Positions 1 to 8,706 of a stretch of DNA of 64,000 nucleotides are shown one piece after another. Location: the NCBI RefSeq assembly GCF_000317085.1, contig NC_019702.1, positions 898,394 to 962,393 of the forward strand, written 5' to 3'. Position 1 is the stretch's first letter. Each line of letters starts with the position of its first letter. The position numbers were made by a program, and so were the translations under genes. The stretch comes from Synechococcus sp. PCC 7502. GTDB taxonomy: Bacteria; Cyanobacteriota; Cyanobacteriia; Pseudanabaenales; Pseudanabaenaceae. Under the pieces are notes generated by a model. That model saw nothing but the letters and a program-made list of their open reading frames with translations. It ran no database searches and was not told the origin of the DNA.

Positions 1-1074
1 AGTTCCTTCTAAAGCACTAATTGCCGTGAGAATATCCCGATCGCTAACAAAACCTAAGTGACCGATGCGAAATACTGAACCATTGAGATGATCCTGACCA
101 CCTGCCATGACAATATCAAAATGCTTTTTAATTGTGGAACGGATTTTTTCAGCATCAGGTGTGGCGATCGCTGTAATAGAGGGACTTGCGTAATTATCGG
201 CACCAGCATATAAGCTCAAACCTAGTGCCTTAGCCGCCGCACGGGTAGCATTACGATGGCGTAAATGACGGGCAAAAATATTTTCTAATCCTTCCGCCTC
301 CATGATCTTTAATGCTGCTTGCAGAGCCACAACCATATTCACGGAAGTTGTAAAAGGGGTGCTATTTTTCTTAGCATCTTTGCGAGCTTTGCCTAGGTCT
401 AGGTAATATTTAGGCAAATCAGAGGCTTTATAGGCTTCCCATGCCTTATCACTCACCGCCACAAATCCTAATCCCGGTGGAATCATATAACCTTTTTGGG
501 AACCAGAGGCAACCACATCCAAACCCCAAGCATCGATGGGAACATTGATCGCTCCTAGGCTGGTAACGGCATCGACTATGATTAATGCCTTGCCATGATT
601 TTTAACATGACGATTAATGGTTTCCAAATCATTGAGAACACCCGTTGAGGTTTCACTATGGGTAATAATTACCGCCTTAATCGATTTTTCGGTATCGGCT
701 TCTAAAATGACTCGAAATGCCTCTGGATCGAGGGGCTGTCCCCATTCTGCCTTGACTCGTTCGGTCTTAATCCCGAAGGCATCACAAACTTCACCCCAAC
801 GTTCGCCAAATTTGCCATTTTCGCCGACCAGAACGCGATCGCCCTTGGACAAGAAATTAATAATTCCTGCTTCCATTGCCCCTGTGCCACTGGCGGTCAA
901 AATCAACACATCATTTTCCGTTTGATGGAGCCACTTCAGCTTTGCTGTGACATCTGCCATGATTTTGGTGAAATCGCCGCTACGATGACCGATAGGAGAC
1001 TTAGCCAGAGCCAACAGTACTCTTTCGGGTACAGGCGTAGGACCTGGAATCATCAACATTAACTTGTCTTCCAT
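1..1074 (-). CDS. Class V aminotransferase (serine/alanine-glyoxylate type), 3' end cut by window
   Basis: PLP-dependent class V aminotransferase of the alanine/serine-glyoxylate family, which in cyanobacteria moves amino groups to glyoxylate in photorespiration (older name: small subunit of soluble hydrogenase). The ATG at 1074 opens a frame of 358 codons that is still open at base 1, so only the last few tens of residues are missing. The N-terminus carries the family motif PGPTPVP (residues 10-16); HSETSTG lies at 139-145, the cofactor-binding Asp at 168 (IVDAVTS) and the Schiff-base Lys at 194 (GSQKGYM). It is the first visible gene of a minus-strand run, separated by about 250 bp from the broken restriction gene upstream of it. 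Confidence 0.9.
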   Translation of the reverse strand, partial: MEDKLMLMIPGPTPVPERVLLALAKSPIGHRSGDFTKIMADVTAKLKWLHQTENDVLILTASGTGAMEAGIINFLSKGDRVLVGENGKFGERWGEVCDAFGIKTERVKAEWGQPLDPEAFRVILEADTEKSIKAVIITHSETSTGVLNDLETINRHVKNHGKALIIVDAVTSLGAINVPIDAWGLDVVASGSQKGYMIPPGLGFVAVSDKAWEAYKASDLPKYYLDLGKARKDAKKNSTPFTTSVNMVVALQAALKIMEAEGLENIFARHLRHRNATRAAAKALGLSLYAGADNYASPSITAIATPDAEKIRSTIKKHFDIVMAGGQDHLNGSVFRIGHLGFVSDRDILTAISALEGT

Positions 1075-1322
1075 GAATTTCGGGTTATAACTTTTTTATT
1101 TATTCAGATAATGTATTTTAAATCGCTTACGCTCAAGTTGAATGAGTAATCAAAATTTCTTACTAAACTACGGGACTAAATTACGATCCTAGGTTTTGGA
1201 GTTTGCGATCGTTAAGATTTAATACAGCCTTTTAATGATTTAGGAATGGCTACGTTGGGCATAGCCCTAAACATCAGTGCCACCTGTACCCCGAATGGAA
1301 TTATTAATAATCTGGAAATCTC

Positions 1323-2585
1323 TTACACAAAAAAGTCTGACCTCCAAATATGAACTGCTCGTTGTGCTAAGTATCTTTGCCTTGTAGTAAGTGTATTTGG
1401 GTGCCATTCTTCAGCCAAAACATTTTTTGTTAGTGTGTAAACGCTCTGCTGATAAACCGTTCGCTTGATTGGATAAAGCTCATTTCCTACTTGACGATTA
1501 AGATGAGGCTCCAAAGGAGTTAGGTTGCCAATGCGGTACACCATTTCTTCTATTTGAGCATCATTGAAGCTCTGCCGCCATTCACTACCTGGCGATTCAG
1601 GTAAGATATGTTCAATAGAAAAACTATCTTCATTGACCTCTATATGTGACGCATCTAACTCAAGCTTGAACAGAATATATCGTACTAACTTCTTCTTTTG
1701 TCCTTTTGTAGAGATTGATAGTAAAGAGAAGTCTTGTAAAAACTTTTCATCCGAAACGTAAACTGATCTGAGGTTGTCAAAAACCTGTCTGGGATTGATT
1801 ATTTCACCATTTGTAATTGCAATTGCAACCTTGCTATAAAGTGTCTCTAATTCATTAGGATTTAGACTACTAACAATGGTATAGCGGAAAGAAAGTACAC
1901 ATACAAGTTTTAATAAGCGAGTAAAGTTTTCGCGAGAAAACCTTGCGTATGCAGAAAATAGAGATGGATAAGCTTGCTTGACCCTAAATAGCTCAAGTTC
2001 ACGAATATAGGGCTGATTCTCTGGAGTATCTCGCCAGAACTCGTCATTAGAATTACTCAGAGCAATAAAAAGATTGCTGTAATTTTCCAGTTGATCAAGT
2101 AATTCAAATGCTTGTTGAGCATTCTTCACAGACTCACGAACAAGTTTAAATAGTCGTTCACGTCTCACACGAGTTTGTTTAAGGCTAAGGTAGTAACGGA
2201 GAAACTCAGGAAATTTCTCCATTTGTACCGTACTGATAATTCTTCTCCATTGCCTTTGTGCCTCTTGTAGATCGTCTGGTCCTTGAAACAGGGAAAACAG
2301 GTAATTCTTGAGTAAATCTGTGGAACTTAATTCTATACCTCTAGCATTCAATGTCTCAAACACTGTATAAGCATTCAATTCATCCTCAACGTTAATCTGA
2401 ATAAAAAGTAGTCTTTGAGCAACGGTATCTGTTAAAAATTCAGTCAGCATTTCCCCATTCTGGACAACATCTTGAAGTTCCTCTAAATGATTTGAGAAAT
2501 ATTCAAACGCCTGCCAGAGTAATTGGTTAGATGTTGAAAGCGATCTGATATTAAGTGGCTTTCTAAGATTAATCAAATTGCTTTG
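1323..2585 (-). pseudogene. C-terminal part of GmrSD-like DUF262/DUF1524 protein, split by IS1
   Basis: This is the distal part (420 codons) of a gene whose N-terminal part lies at 3474-3914. The frame runs out of the IS end as FYQSNLINLRKPL and reaches a stop at 1323. Near the C-terminus it shows the DUF1524 HNH-like core: SIEHILPES, then RIGNLTPLEPHLNR and a conserved KRTVYQQS stretch. Proteins with DUF262 plus DUF1524 are GmrSD-type modification-dependent (type IV) endonucleases or related defence proteins. Removing the IS and one 8-bp target copy joins the two parts in frame into 567 residues, a usual length for the family. The fragment alone has no NTPase-like DUF262 domain and is probably not functional. 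Confidence 0.88.
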
Positions 2586-2593
2586 ATAAAAAT
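2586..2593. repeat. IS1 target-site duplication, copy 1 (copy 2 at 3474-3481)
   Basis: ATAAAAAT flanks the element directly on both sides (2586-2593 and 3474-3481). Both copies are identical, which indicates a fairly recent insertion. Confidence 0.93.
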
Positions 2594-2602
2594 GGTAGTG
2601 CG

Positions 2603-3421
2603 TCAAAGTAAAGTAGAGTAGGTGCAAATATTATCCCAAGTCCACTTTCTATTGGTTAAATTAGCTCTCTGGGCAGCAGTTGTCTTTTTTCGAGAGTGAA
2701 TCCATATCCAATTAAAAAATGTGACTAATAATCTGACTGCTATTTCAGTCCACTCCCATAACTTGCTGAATTTATGCTGTCGTCGATGAAATCTACCTGT
2801 CTGTTGCCTTAAAATACCATTCGTCCTCTCTATTCTTTGAGTGCGATCTTTGCCGATATAGTGTTCTACATATTCTGCCAACACTCTCTCATATCCTCCC
2901 CACCCATCAGTATTCCAATGCTGGCAATCGGTCTTTCCTAACTATCTCCTCAATTAATTCATCCGTATGTTTTCCTACTCTTGCCGCTAAAATCAATCCA
3001 CTATCATTACCTATGCTTACCCCAATCCAACAGTCTCCTGACTCAAGTTCTGTTGGTAAGCAGTTTTTCTGTTTTTTCCTACGAATGACCACATTTCATC
3101 ACTACTGATTTCTTCTGTCTCTACTGCTTTAACTTCTTGGTTATGAACCATTTGGGCTTTCTGTGAGGCTTGTCTAATTATGCTAACCACTGTGTTATAT
3201 GCTAATCCACTCAATCTTGCTATACCTCGTAAGCTTACTCCTTCACTTTGGCTTTGCAGGACTAAATGAATCTTTTCTGCATCTATATGCCGATGATAGT
3301 AAATCGTATCCAAGGTCTCCACAAATGTCTTCTTACATTTAGGACATTCATACCTGACGTTGCCTTTGCTGGTTGTACCATGTCCATAAACTTTATGATG
3401 TCCACACAATAGGCATTCCAT
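2603..3421 (-). pseudogene. IS1-family transposase InsA-InsB', frameshifted
   Basis: InsA starts at 3421 and has an N-terminal zinc ribbon (Cys3, Cys6, Cys26, Cys29) followed by a helix-turn-helix (GVSLRGIARLSGLAYNTVV). At SSDEMWSFVGKN the frame reaches the heptamer AAAAAAC (3071-3077); a -1 shift there gives KQKNCLPTELESGDCWIGVSI, the start of the DDE domain. A second break lies near 2935-2945: the frame reads EEIVRKDRLPALEY and stops, while the next frame carries KTDCQHWNTDGWGGYERVL and runs to 2603. Compared with normal InsB a few residues (the usual STEG-like link) are missing, so a small deletion that changed the frame is likely. The programmed shift is a normal IS1 feature; the second break is not. 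Confidence 0.85.
3071..3077 (-). other. Programmed -1 frameshift heptamer of IS1
   Basis: On the minus strand the heptamer A-AAA-AAC is read as GGA AAA AAC in the insA frame. A tandem -1 slip leads to CAG AAA AAC TGC, the frame that encodes the transposase DDE region. This is the same heptamer used by classical IS1. Confidence 0.8.
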
Positions 3422-3473
3422 GTCTTTATCTACTATCTCTTTTCTCTATACTACCTCATCTTGATGCACTACC

Positions 3474-3914
3474 ATAAAAATCATTATTATTTTCGTTCAA
3501 AAGCAGCTTACTTGAGTAACGAAGAGAACGTGGATCTCTATCGCTAAGATAAGTACGTTTGAGAATTTCTTGTCGTTCTTGATTAGCCTCCTTTTGCACT
3601 TCTCGCTCTACTAATTTTTGAATCTTATCAATAATAGCGATCCCCATAATACTGAGAGTGGCTAACCTTTGTTGCCCATCTATAATCGTAAACGCTTTGT
3701 CTGAAGTGTTAGAGCTTTGCAGAACAAGCGCACCCATATAATGGCTAGAATCATGGTTTATATGGAGTCCTAGAATATCTTGCCAAATATCCTCCCAATT
3801 TTCCTCATTCCAAGAGTAATCACGCTGGAAAGGTTGCACTCGGTAAATCTTGCCATTACCGATCAAATCGCCGAAACTGGTAGTGCGTGTGTCCAACAGA
3901 TTAATTCGAGCCAT
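3474..3914 (-). pseudogene. N-terminal part of GmrSD-like DUF262/DUF1524 protein
   Basis: The ATG at 3912-3914 starts a DUF262 (GmrS/ParB-like) domain: VQPFQRDYSWNEENWEDIW around residues 27-44, YMGALVLQ at 59-66 and the signature IIDGQQRLATLSIM at 77-90. Codon 147 (NNNDFY) lies directly on the IS1 target site, and the reading continues into IS sequence for a few codons before a stop. The start codon overlaps the last 14 bases of gshB, so the intact gene was probably translationally coupled to gshB. As it stands only the DUF262 half would be made. Confidence 0.88.
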
Positions 3915-4875
3915 AAGTACTTCTTTCGCCCAGCCATGTAATCACCTGATCCGCCAGTCTTGTACCATTAAGCCGATCGATTTCTCTGATGCCCGTTGGA
4001 CTAGTAACATTTACTTCCGTGAGGTAGCCCCCGATGACATCAATTCCCACGAAAATCAAGCCATCTTTTTGTAAAACAGGAGATAGCTCGCGGCAAATCT
4101 CTAGCTCCCTTGGGGTAATCTCAATTTTTGCCACACTACCCCCTGCTGCCATATTGCCCCTAAATTCTCCCGAACTAGGAATCCGATTCACTGCGCCAAT
4201 GGGTTCGCCATTTAATAAAATAATGCGCTTATCTCCTGCTTGGGCGGCGGGTAAATACGCCTGTACCATGACGGGAACTTTGCCAAATTTGGTACTGATT
4301 TCGATGAGGGAGTTAAGATTGCGATCACCTACAGTGGCAAATAAAATTCCTTCTCCACCCTTGCCATCGAGGGGTTTGATTACAGCCTCGCCCTTTGCTT
4401 GGATAAATTCTTTAATTGTAGATTTGCTACTAGAAACAATGGTCTCTGGGGTGCAACTAAATTGCAAAGCGTAAACTTTTTCATTGGCGGAGCGAATGCC
4501 TTTAGGAGAATTAACAACTAGGGTACGACTCGGATCGACGTAATCCAAAATATATGTGGCATAGATATATTCCACCGTAACAGGCGGATCGGGGCGCATC
4601 CATACCACCTGCATATTTCCCAATGGTTGATAGGAGCCTAAATCTTCCTGATACCAAGGGGTTTGGGTATTCCATTTGCCATTGATTAATTCAACGGGAT
4701 AGATATGTACTGGCTCTAAAAATGCTTGAGCTTTGCCATTGACAATACTCAAAGATTCTTTACTAGTTACAAATACCTGATGCCCCTGCCCACAGGCTGC
4801 TTCCATCAATGCCACACTGGTATCGTGGGTGGGATCGAGCTTATGGATGGGGTCGATGATAAAAGCCAATTTCAT
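3901..4875 (-). CDS. gshB: Glutathione synthetase
   Basis: ATP-grasp enzyme that joins gamma-glutamylcysteine and glycine to glutathione in the cytoplasm. The protein is 324 aa from ATG 4875 (MKLAFIIDPIHKLDPTHDTS, the typical GshB start); the frame is open further upstream, but that part reads antisense-like and runs through the preceding gene. Recognisable blocks are VWMRPDPPV, VNSPKGIRSANEK, the ATP-grasp loop KPLDGKGGEGI, RIILLNGEPIGAVNRIP and the C-terminal EVNVTSPTGIREIDRLNG. It follows the pentapeptide gene by one base and overlaps the start of the DUF262 gene, so the three formed one transcription unit. Confidence 0.95.
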   Translation of the reverse strand: MKLAFIIDPIHKLDPTHDTSVALMEAACGQGHQVFVTSKESLSIVNGKAQAFLEPVHIYPVELINGKWNTQTPWYQEDLGSYQPLGNMQVVWMRPDPPVTVEYIYATYILDYVDPSRTLVVNSPKGIRSANEKVYALQFSCTPETIVSSSKSTIKEFIQAKGEAVIKPLDGKGGEGILFATVGDRNLNSLIEISTKFGKVPVMVQAYLPAAQAGDKRIILLNGEPIGAVNRIPSSGEFRGNMAAGGSVAKIEITPRELEICRELSPVLQKDGLIFVGIDVIGGYLTEVNVTSPTGIREIDRLNGTRLADQVITWLGERSTYGSN

Positions 4876-4876
4876 A

Positions 4877-5374
4877 TTAATCTTCACATTCCAAGGTTTC
4901 TCTGGTGTCTCTCCCTGTAACTGGGTTAGTACCCTTAGCCACTTTACATAGCAGTGATCGAGTAGTGTTGCGGAGGTCAACATCGGAAAAATCGGCACCA
5001 TCAATTACCGTCCCCACAAAGGAAGTGCCATAGACAAATGCCCCTTCTAGTACAGCATTGGTTAAATTAGCTCCATTCATTCTGGCTGTATCTAGGGTGC
5101 TATACCGCAGATCCGCTCCCGTGAAATCCGCAGCAGTCATATTGGCACCAAATAGACTAACTCCCGCTAGATTGGCATTGCGAAAATTAGCATTGTGCAG
5201 ATCGGTTTTGTTAAATTGTGATCCCTGTAGCGCTTGCCCCGAAAAGTCTGCTCCCGCAAGAATGCGCTTATCAAAATCTTCGGCATACACAGGATTAATA
5301 TTTATATTTAATGCGATCGCTAAGACGACCAAAAGTAACGCTAATATCCTAGTCAAAAATGAGTTTAAGGGCAT
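4877..5374 (-). CDS. Secreted pentapeptide-repeat protein
   Basis: 165 aa. Residues 1-31 are a signal peptide with a long hydrophobic core ending in PVYA before EDFDKR, so the mature protein should be in the thylakoid lumen or periplasm. Residues 37-135 are A(D/N)LxX pentapeptide repeats forming a right-handed quadrilateral beta-helix; the C-terminal tail contains two Cys (SLLCKVAKG and ETLECED) that could form a disulfide. Similar small lumenal pentapeptide proteins are common in cyanobacteria and plant thylakoids, function unknown. It ends one base before gshB and is probably co-transcribed with it. Confidence 0.85.
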   Translation of the reverse strand: MPLNSFLTRILALLLVVLAIALNININPVYAEDFDKRILAGADFSGQALQGSQFNKTDLHNANFRNANLAGVSLFGANMTAADFTGADLRYSTLDTARMNGANLTNAVLEGAFVYGTSFVGTVIDGADFSDVDLRNTTRSLLCKVAKGTNPVTGRDTRETLECED

Positions 5375-5403
5375 AGTTAAAAGTATCTGCTAATACTGTT
5401 ATT

Positions 5404-6432
5404 TTATCGCCAAATCAGCATGGCATCACCAAAGGAATAGAATCGATAATCTTGGGCGATCGCTTCTTTGTACAAGTCTAATAATTTCTCTCTGCTATTT
5501 AAAAAAGAAGCAACCAACATCATCAAACTGGACTTGGGTAAATGAAAATTGGTAATTAGTCCATCTAAAACCTGCCATTCATAGCCCGGGTAGATCATTA
5601 ATCCTGTTTTACCTTTATAGGGCTGGAGCTTAGTTGTTTCCAAGGAACGGGCTGTCGTGGTACCAACCCCAATAATTCTGCCACCTTTTGCTTTAGCTGC
5701 TTGAATGGCGGCGATCGCGGTGGGGGAAACTTCGATCCATTCTTGGTGTAAATTGTGCTGGGTAATATCCTCGACTTCTACAGGACGAAAGGTGCCAACC
5801 CCAACATGCAGGGTGATGTAGGTATGAGCAACTCCTATATTGATTAATTCATCTAGTAATCTTTGGGTAAAATGTAGTCCTGCGGTGGGTGCGGCGATCG
5901 CTCCTTGGGTTTGGGCATAAATGGTTTGATATTGATCGGGTGTGGATTGCGAGTTAGTAATGTAAGGTGGTAACGGAATTTCTCCCAGTTCTGCCAGCAT
6001 TTCCGTAAAGGTTTGGTCTGGGGGCAGTTCAAATAATAATTCTCTACCTTTAGTCACCTCATCTGTTCTAATTACTCTGGCTTTGAGGCGATCGCTAAAT
6101 CTAATTTCACTACCCACAGGTAAACGCTTACCCGGTTTTACCAATGCTAACCACCGATTTAAACCCACAGGTTCGATTAACAAAATTTCGACGGCAACAC
6201 CGTTAGGTTTTTGTCCATATAAGCGGGCGGGAATGACCTTAGTATTATTTAAAACCAATAAATCATGGGGACGCAGTAATTGGGGTAATTCATAAAAATG
6301 TCGATGCTCAAGATTACTAGCACCAACTACCATTAACTTTGAAGCATCCCTAGGCACAACTGGATTTTGGGCAATGCGATCACTTGGTAGCTCATAATTG
6401 TAATTACCAAGGTAAAGGTCAGAATCTATCAT
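5404..6432 (-). CDS. queA: S-adenosylmethionine:tRNA ribosyltransferase-isomerase
   Basis: Makes epoxyqueuosine in tRNA (wobble position of GUN anticodons) by transferring the ribosyl group of SAM to 7-aminomethyl-7-deazaguanine. 342 aa, normal length. Family signatures are YELPSDRIAQNPVVPRDASK at 14-33, the NNTKVIPARL block, AAPTAGLHFT, LHVGVGTFRPVEVEDI and, near the end, YEWQVLDGLITNFHLPKSS. ATG at 6432 is the first start after an upstream intergenic of about 265 bp; it may share a transcript with the pentapeptide gene and gshB downstream (gap 29 bp). Confidence 0.96.
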   Translation of the reverse strand: MIDSDLYLGNYNYELPSDRIAQNPVVPRDASKLMVVGASNLEHRHFYELPQLLRPHDLLVLNNTKVIPARLYGQKPNGVAVEILLIEPVGLNRWLALVKPGKRLPVGSEIRFSDRLKARVIRTDEVTKGRELLFELPPDQTFTEMLAELGEIPLPPYITNSQSTPDQYQTIYAQTQGAIAAPTAGLHFTQRLLDELINIGVAHTYITLHVGVGTFRPVEVEDITQHNLHQEWIEVSPTAIAAIQAAKAKGGRIIGVGTTTARSLETTKLQPYKGKTGLMIYPGYEWQVLDGLITNFHLPKSSLMMLVASFLNSREKLLDLYKEAIAQDYRFYSFGDAMLIWR

Positions 6433-6696
6433 TTAAGTCTATAAAGGCTATTGAGCAGAACTTGGTTTTCGTGGGATAAGAGATGTGAGAGTATCAATGC
6501 TTGAATTACTAAGTATCATGGAACATAGAATTAGCAGATATAATGGGGTTATAGCAATAGAAATTTACACATTGCTGACAAGAAACAGTGGTATATAAAG
6601 AGTAAGGCATAAACAAATTTTAAGTTTGGGCTAACTTAATCAGCCGAATTACAGACAAATTACAGTCATTCTAAAAAATCTCCAGAGACATTTCCA

Positions 6697-6912
6697 ATGC
6701 AATATTTAATGACGGATCTTCATCAGCGATTTATCGGATCACTAAATCGTAGTACTCCCCTTGTGATTGGTGAGACTCTTGAAGTTGGTGAACCCGACTC
6801 AGTTAAATCCTATACCGTGGTCAGTATTGATGCCTCCCGTAGTCGTGATCAAAATGTTAAATCTGTAACCGTAATCGTTAATTCCCTCTCTTCAACTAAA
6901 GCTGTGGAATAA
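6697..6912 (+). CDS. Small hypothetical protein, 71 aa
   Basis: I do not recognise this family. The frame encodes a soluble-looking 71-aa protein (two beta-strand-like stretches: PLVIGETLEVGEPD and VKSVTVIVNSLSS) with an ATG at 6697 and a second ATG four codons later. A weak purine-rich stretch (CCAGAGAC) precedes the start. It stands alone between divergent queA and the convergent peptidase gene, and no other reading frame occupies the place. The well-formed composition (balanced charged and hydrophobic residues) supports a real gene, but there is no motif. Confidence 0.5.
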   Translation: MQYLMTDLHQRFIGSLNRSTPLVIGETLEVGEPDSVKSYTVVSIDASRSRDQNVKSVTVIVNSLSSTKAVE

Positions 6913-6949
6913 AGTGGAATAAACATAAGGAATGGAGTCGCAGTATAGA

Positions 6950-8692
6950 TTATTCACCCAACCATCCCCGTAAATTCTCCTGCTGGATTAAGTTAGGTTT
7001 TTTGATCTGAGAGACCAAAAAGCGATCGCATCTAGGATTTTCTAACTTTAAAAGCACTTGTTTTAACTGATCTTGTTTAAATAGGGTAATCGTAATTTCC
7101 GTATTTGCTTGGAAGTCTTGGAGGCGATCGCTAAAGGATTCAGGGGTAACTCGAAAGTTATTGATTGCTAAAATTTCATCATTGGGATCAATTCCTACCA
7201 GTTGAGCAGGAGAATTTGCATCCACAGATTTAACCACAGCCGTACCATTGTTAGAACGCACGGATATACCCGTATAAACTGACTTTTGGGCATAGCCAGA
7301 ATATAACTCTATCCCAAACGGCTCAAAGTAGTAGTTATAATCTAGCTCATCGGTCGTATAGATATGTTTTTCTAGGAAATCCTGAAGATTACTACCCGCA
7401 ACGGTGGCAATGACTTCATATAAATCTGCTTCGGTGTAGCCAATTTCAGCTTCACTATTAAGATTACCATCCGGATTACCAAACTTCTGCCACAGCGATC
7501 GCATCACATCATCTAAAGAACGGGCATGGTTACTAGAGATACGAATGGCTAAGTCCAGCAGCAGTGATACTAATTCACCTTTTAGATAATAGGAAATTTG
7601 ACTGTTAGGGCTATTGGCATCAGGGCGATAGAGCTTAATCCAAGTATCAAAACTAGATTCATATAGTGACTGCACCTGCCGACCAGGGGTATTTTGCAGC
7701 CTTGTAATTGTTTCGCCCAAATTTTTCAAGAACTGTTCTTTGCCATAAACTCTTGCCCTGAGTGGGATAATCTGGTCATAGTAGCTAGTTGCACCCTCGG
7801 CAAACCACAAAGAGGTCGTATAGTTTTCTTGATCGTAGTCATATTTCTCTAATGCTTTTGGTCGAATCCGTTTAACATTCCAAGTATGGAAAAATTCATG
7901 GGCAACAAGATTCATAAACTTCAGGTATTGATCGCCCCGAAAGTTAAACCTTGGATAGATTAAAGAACAGCAATTGCGATGCTCTAACCCCCCGTAGGCA
8001 TTGGATAGGTGCAGAATAAATACATAGTGATCGTAGGGCAGTCCACCAAATAAATCAGCTTCAGTGGTAATAATTGCCTTAGTGTCCGTTTCAACCTGAG
8101 CCATATCCAGATTGCCTTCACCCCAAATAATAAGCTCATGGGGCTTACCTTGGACTTCAAACTTGACTTGGGTATGTATGCCAATTTCAAAGGGACTATC
8201 CGCTAAAGTATCGTAGCGATCGGCAAAAAAGACAGATGGCTGATACTCAAAATGCGGTAAGGCTGTGGCAATTTGCCAGTTCTCACTCGGTAATACTATC
8301 TCTACGGTAAAAGAATGATCCTCGTGGTGGGGAACAAACATAAACGTAGCTGCGCCATTAAAATAGCCGTGACTAGCATCTAAATGATTGGTACGAACGG
8401 TTAGCTCATGAGCAAAGATTTGATAACTAATTTGGCATGGTTGCTTAGAGGTGTGAACTCGCCAATGATTTTTGGTGATTTTTTGCCAGTTTAAGTTTTT
8501 ACCATCAAGATTGATCGCATTAAAATTTTGAAGATGTTTGGCATATTCCCGCACTAAATAGGAACCAGGAGACCATACGGGTAGGTGTAAATCTATAAAC
8601 TCCTCTATCCATTCGGAAATAGTTAACTGCACATTGAATAAATGATTTTCTGGTTGCGGCATGGAAACCACATACTGCCAAGGCTGGGACAT
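6950..8692 (-). CDS. M61-family metallopeptidase with PDZ domain
   Basis: Zinc aminopeptidase of the M61 (glycyl aminopeptidase-like) family. From ATG 8692 it has 580 aa; an in-frame TTG six codons upstream (8710) is possible but overlaps the preceding stop. The N-terminal beta domain begins YVVSMPQPENHLF. The zinc site is VAHEFFHTWNVKRIRP (HEFFH at about 265-269) with the third ligand in LWFAEGATSYY. The C-terminus has a PDZ domain (GTAVVKSVDANSPAQLVGIDPNDEI...), about residues 475-560. No clear signal peptide, so probably cytoplasmic. It lies 14 bp behind the pentapeptide gene at 8707-9558, as part of the same minus-strand operon. Confidence 0.92.
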   Translation of the reverse strand: MSQPWQYVVSMPQPENHLFNVQLTISEWIEEFIDLHLPVWSPGSYLVREYAKHLQNFNAINLDGKNLNWQKITKNHWRVHTSKQPCQISYQIFAHELTVRTNHLDASHGYFNGAATFMFVPHHEDHSFTVEIVLPSENWQIATALPHFEYQPSVFFADRYDTLADSPFEIGIHTQVKFEVQGKPHELIIWGEGNLDMAQVETDTKAIITTEADLFGGLPYDHYVFILHLSNAYGGLEHRNCCSLIYPRFNFRGDQYLKFMNLVAHEFFHTWNVKRIRPKALEKYDYDQENYTTSLWFAEGATSYYDQIIPLRARVYGKEQFLKNLGETITRLQNTPGRQVQSLYESSFDTWIKLYRPDANSPNSQISYYLKGELVSLLLDLAIRISSNHARSLDDVMRSLWQKFGNPDGNLNSEAEIGYTEADLYEVIATVAGSNLQDFLEKHIYTTDELDYNYYFEPFGIELYSGYAQKSVYTGISVRSNNGTAVVKSVDANSPAQLVGIDPNDEILAINNFRVTPESFSDRLQDFQANTEITITLFKQDQLKQVLLKLENPRCDRFLVSQIKKPNLIQQENLRGWLGE

Positions 8693-8706
8693 AATTTTAA
8701 CTATTC

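Larger units (their letters stand above)
2594..3473 (-). mobile_element. IS1-family insertion sequence, 880 bp, inside the DUF262/DUF1524 gene
   Basis: Imperfect terminal inverted repeats begin GGTAGTGC at both ends (2594 inward and, on the other strand, 3473 inward; about 18 of the first 23 bases match). The element is bounded by the 8-bp direct repeat ATAAAAAT at 2586-2593 and 3474-3481, as expected for IS1 transposition. Inside are the two overlapping transposase frames on the minus strand, with an A6C slippery site. The element reads in the same direction as the gene it interrupts. The second transposase frame is itself damaged, so this copy is probably not autonomous. Confidence 0.93.

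Noticed and set aside
3901-5004. Longer N-terminus of gshB beginning at 5004
   Set aside because: The upstream part runs through the pentapeptide gene, and the protein beginning MKLAFIID at 4875 fits the family start.
6497-6598. 33-codon ORF upstream of the 71-aa gene
   Set aside because: No hydrophobic helix as expected for a small photosystem protein, no ribosome site; chance frame.
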